Shown here piece after piece: positions 61,224 through 64,000 of a stretch of DNA of 64,000 nucleotides. Within the stretch, counting starts at the first letter, position 1. Every line of letters begins with the position of its first letter. The stretch covers positions 41,715 through 105,714 of the forward strand of contig SBGD01000073.1 of NCBI GenBank assembly GCA_006226775.1, given 5' to 3'. A model generated the notes under the pieces. It made no database searches, was not told the DNA's origin, and was given only the letters and a program-made list of their open reading frames with translations. The position numbers and the translations under genes are program-made. This DNA is from Paracoccaceae bacterium (lineage in GTDB: Bacteria > Pseudomonadota > Alphaproteobacteria > Rhodobacterales > Rhodobacteraceae).

Positions 61224-62738
61224 ATGACCTCTTGGAAATCACTCACCGGTTCGACGGCTTTGGCGGTCGTCCTGCTGGCCCGGACGGCCGCGGCGGACGT
61301 CACCCCCACGCAGGTCTGGGACGATCTGAAGGGCTATATGGAAGGCTACGGCTACGAGGTCACCGCCAGCGACTCGTTGAGCGGTGACACGCTGACCGTC
61401 CGCAATATCTCGATGACCGTGCCGATCCCGGAAGAGGACACCAGCATCACGATGACGATGCCCGAGATCGTCTTTACCGCCAATGGCGGCGCGGTCGACG
61501 TGGCCTGGCCGGCGGCCATGCCGGTGACCTTCGCGGTCGATGCCGATGGCGACGAGGTGACGGCGACCCTGCTCTACGAGACCACCGACCTGGCGATGAC
61601 GGTGTCGGGCGATCCCGGTGCCACCTCCTGGGCCTATTCGGCGGCCACCACCCGGGTGTCGCTGAACGAGCTGGTGGTCGATGGCGAGACCATCCCGCGC
61701 GAGGTCGGCCGCGGCGAGCTGGTGCTGACCGGCATGGCGGGCACCTCGGCGATGGCCACCGGCACGATGCGCGACATCGAGCAGTCGATGACCATCGACA
61801 AGGTGACCTATGACATCGCCGCCCGCGACCCCGACGATGCCGAGAGCACGCTGCTGTTCAAGGGCCATCTCGACGCCCTGGCCTACAGCGGCGCCGGCAG
61901 CCTGCCCTTGGACATCGATCCCGAGGATCCGATGGCGCTGATGGCGGTGATGAAGATGAACGGCAGCTTCACCTACGGCGGCGGTGCCACCCAGTTCAAC
62001 TTTGTCGAGGACGACGAGTCGGTGAATTTCACCTCGGCCTCGACCGGCGGCACCTTCGACATGAAGATGAGCCCCGAGGCCTGGTCCTATGACGTGCTGG
62101 TGCGCGGCTACGACATGCAGGTGCAGGGCGGCGAGATCCCCTTCCCGATGGCGCTGAAGGCCGGCGAGATCGGCGGCAACCTGGCGCTGCCGGTGGCCCG
62201 CACCACCGAGCCTGCCGATGTGGCGGCCGGGGTGAACCTGACCGATTTCGAGATGAACGACCTGATCTGGAACATGTTCGATCCCGGCGCGCAGCTGCCG
62301 CGGGACCCGGCGACCATCCGGGTCGACCTGACCGGCAAGGCGAAGATGCTCTTCGACCTGTTCGATCCGGCCCAGCAGCAGGCCATGGCCCGGGCCGACA
62401 TGCCCGCCGAATTGCACGAGCTATCGCTCAACACGCTGGTGGTCGATGCGCTGGGTGCCATGCTGAGCGCCTCGGGCGCGTTCAGCTTCGACAATTCCGA
62501 CCTGCAGACCTTTGGCGGGGTTCCGCGTCCGCAGGGCGTGCTGACCGCCGAGTTGTCCGGCATCAATGCGCTGCTCGACAAGCTGGTGGCCATGGGGCTG
62601 ATCCCCGAGGATCAGGCGATGGCCGGGCGCATGATGATGGGCATGTTCACGGTGCCGGCGGGCGACGACAAGATGACCTCGAAGATCGAGATCAACGAAC
62701 AGGGCCATGTCCTGGCCAATGGTCAGCGCATCCAGTAG
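61224..62738 (+). CDS. DUF2125 domain-containing protein
   Basis: 504 aa with signal peptide (MTSWKSLTGSTALAVVLLARTAAADVTPTQVWDDLKGYMEGYGYEVTASDSLSGDTLTVRNISM). An alternative ATG lies at 61206. Confidence 0.85.
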   Translation: MTSWKSLTGSTALAVVLLARTAAADVTPTQVWDDLKGYMEGYGYEVTASDSLSGDTLTVRNISMTVPIPEEDTSITMTMPEIVFTANGGAVDVAWPAAMPVTFAVDADGDEVTATLLYETTDLAMTVSGDPGATSWAYSAATTRVSLNELVVDGETIPREVGRGELVLTGMAGTSAMATGTMRDIEQSMTIDKVTYDIAARDPDDAESTLLFKGHLDALAYSGAGSLPLDIDPEDPMALMAVMKMNGSFTYGGGATQFNFVEDDESVNFTSASTGGTFDMKMSPEAWSYDVLVRGYDMQVQGGEIPFPMALKAGEIGGNLALPVARTTEPADVAAGVNLTDFEMNDLIWNMFDPGAQLPRDPATIRVDLTGKAKMLFDLFDPAQQQAMARADMPAELHELSLNTLVVDALGAMLSASGAFSFDNSDLQTFGGVPRPQGVLTAELSGINALLDKLVAMGLIPEDQAMAGRMMMGMFTVPAGDDKMTSKIEINEQGHVLANGQRIQ

Positions 62739-62763
62739 GCGCGCCGCACCTCGAGAACCAGCA

Positions 62764-62792
62764 AAGGCGGGCCATGATGGCCCGCCTTTTTC
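62764..62792. terminator. Rho-independent terminator, bidirectional-looking
   Basis: aaaggcgggcc-atgat-ggcccgccttttt; 11-bp stem between convergent genes. Confidence 0.85.
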
Positions 62793-62804
62793 GTTGCGCG
62801 GCGC

Positions 62805-63149
62805 TCAGAGCAGGGCGTTGACCAGTTCCGGCGGGCGGCAGATCTTCACGCCCTTGGGCGAGCAGACCAGCGGACGCTCGACCAGTTCGGGATGCGCCAC
62901 CATGGCCTCGAGGATCGCGTCTTCGCCGACGCCCTCGTCCAGCAGCCCGAGGTCCTTGGCCGGTGCGCCGCCGCGCAGCGCGTCGCGCGCGGCAATCCCG
63001 GCCACCGCGAAAAGCGCCTGGAGCTGCGGCTTGTTCCAGCCGGCCTCGAGATAGGGCACCACCACCGGATCCTCGCCCGCTTCGCGAATCAGATCCAGCG
63101 TTTCGCGGGATTTGGAGCACCTGGGATTGTGAAAGATTACCACCGTCAT
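62805..63149 (-). CDS. Arsenate reductase (ArsC/Spx glutaredoxin-like family)
   Basis: 114 aa; MTVVIFHNPRCSKSRETLDLIREAGEDPVVVPYLEAGW...VERPLVCSPKGVKICRPPELV. Confidence 0.93.
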   Translation of the reverse strand: MTVVIFHNPRCSKSRETLDLIREAGEDPVVVPYLEAGWNKPQLQALFAVAGIAARDALRGGAPAKDLGLLDEGVGEDAILEAMVAHPELVERPLVCSPKGVKICRPPELVNALL

Positions 63150-63154
63150 TCGGA

Positions 63155-64000
63155 TCACCCGTTGAGTTTGCGAAGGCGCGCCGTGACCGACAGGCCATGC
63201 GCTTGGAGACTTTCCGACCGCGCCAGCACCTCGGCCGCCGGGCCGCAGGCACGCAGCGCGTCGGGCGACATCTTCGAGATCGTCGTGCGTTTCATGAAAT
63301 CCAGCACCGAGAGGCCGGAGGAAAACCGCGCCGAGCGGGCGGTGGGCAGCACGTGGTTCGGCCCGCCGACATAGTCGCCGATCGCCTCGGGCGTCCATTG
63401 GCCGAGAAAGATCGCGCCGGCATGGGTGATCTTCTCGCTCAGCGCCTCGGGGTCGGCGGTGCACAACTCGAGGTGCTCGGGCGCGATCCGGTTCGACAGC
63501 GCCGCCGCCTCGTCGAGGTCGCGCACGGTGATCACCGCGCCGAAATCGCGCCAGCTTGCCCCGGCAATCGCCCGGCGGTCCAGCGTTTCCAGCCGCTTGT
63601 CCACCGCCTCGGCCACCGCCTGGCCGAAGGCGGCGTCGTCGGTGATGAGCAGCGCCTGCGCGCTCTCGTCGTGCTCGGCCTGGCTCATCAGGTCGAGGGC
63701 GATCCAGTCGGGGTCGTTGTCGCGGTCGGCGATCACCAGGATTTCCGACGGGCCGGCAATCATGTCGATGCCGACCTTGCCGAAGACCCGGCGCTTGGCC
63801 GCGGCGACATAGGCATTGCCCGGGCCGGTGATCTTGTCGACCGGGGCGATACTCTGCGTGCCATAGGCCAGCGCCGCAATCGCCTGCGCCCCGCCGATGC
63901 GGTAGATCTCGTCCACCCCGGCCAGCCGCGCGGCATAGAGTACCAGCGGGTTGACCACCCCGTCGGGCGTCGGCACGCAGATCGCCAGCCGCGCGACCCC
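63155..64000 (-). CDS. hisD: Histidinol dehydrogenase, 5' end beyond window
   Basis: IYRIGGAQAIAALAYGTQSIAPVDKITGPGNAYVAAAKRRVFGKVGIDMIAGPSEILVIADRDNDPDWIALDLMSQAEHDESAQALLITDD. The frame stays open to 64000. Confidence 0.96.
   Translation of the reverse strand, partial: GVARLAICVPTPDGVVNPLVLYAARLAGVDEIYRIGGAQAIAALAYGTQSIAPVDKITGPGNAYVAAAKRRVFGKVGIDMIAGPSEILVIADRDNDPDWIALDLMSQAEHDESAQALLITDDAAFGQAVAEAVDKRLETLDRRAIAGASWRDFGAVITVRDLDEAAALSNRIAPEHLELCTADPEALSEKITHAGAIFLGQWTPEAIGDYVGGPNHVLPTARSARFSSGLSVLDFMKRTTISKMSPDALRACGPAAEVLARSESLQAHGLSVTARLRKLNG

Overview
High-GC chromosomal window, most consistent with an alphaproteobacterium of the Rhodobacteraceae (gene content, LptE/HolA/LeuS and dnaX-ybaB-recR order, DUF2125, DUF1127 and DUF3576 proteins). 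It holds about 60 genes, mostly housekeeping: RND efflux pair, moaB, uracil-DNA glycosylase, pyrB/pyrC/plsY, recR, ybaB, dnaX, leuS, lptE, holA, asd, hisD. There is one tRNA-Arg(CCT). Two catabolic blocks stand out. The first (26.3-34.2 kb) is LysR, aldehyde dehydrogenase, M19 dipeptidase, BCCT transporter, a large protein of unknown function, a DUF3726-like protein and a RidA protein. I consider it the best candidate for an undescribed pathway. The second (36.7-43.4 kb) is a homoprotocatechuate meta-cleavage cluster (hpaR-like/F/E/D/G/H) carrying an embedded aromatic-amino-acid-decarboxylase-like gene. Other points of interest: a probable AUU start codon for a UDP-glucuronate-epimerase-like gene; a divergent pair of small proteins sharing a domain; a cysteine-free SUOX-fold-like periplasmic protein beside a hybrid histidine kinase; paired LysR-type operators 30 bp apart; recurrent intergenic hairpin elements; and an asd terminator lying inside a convergent ORF. 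I saw no CRISPR array, IS element, integrase or prophage. All calls are from reading the sequence; no database search was run.
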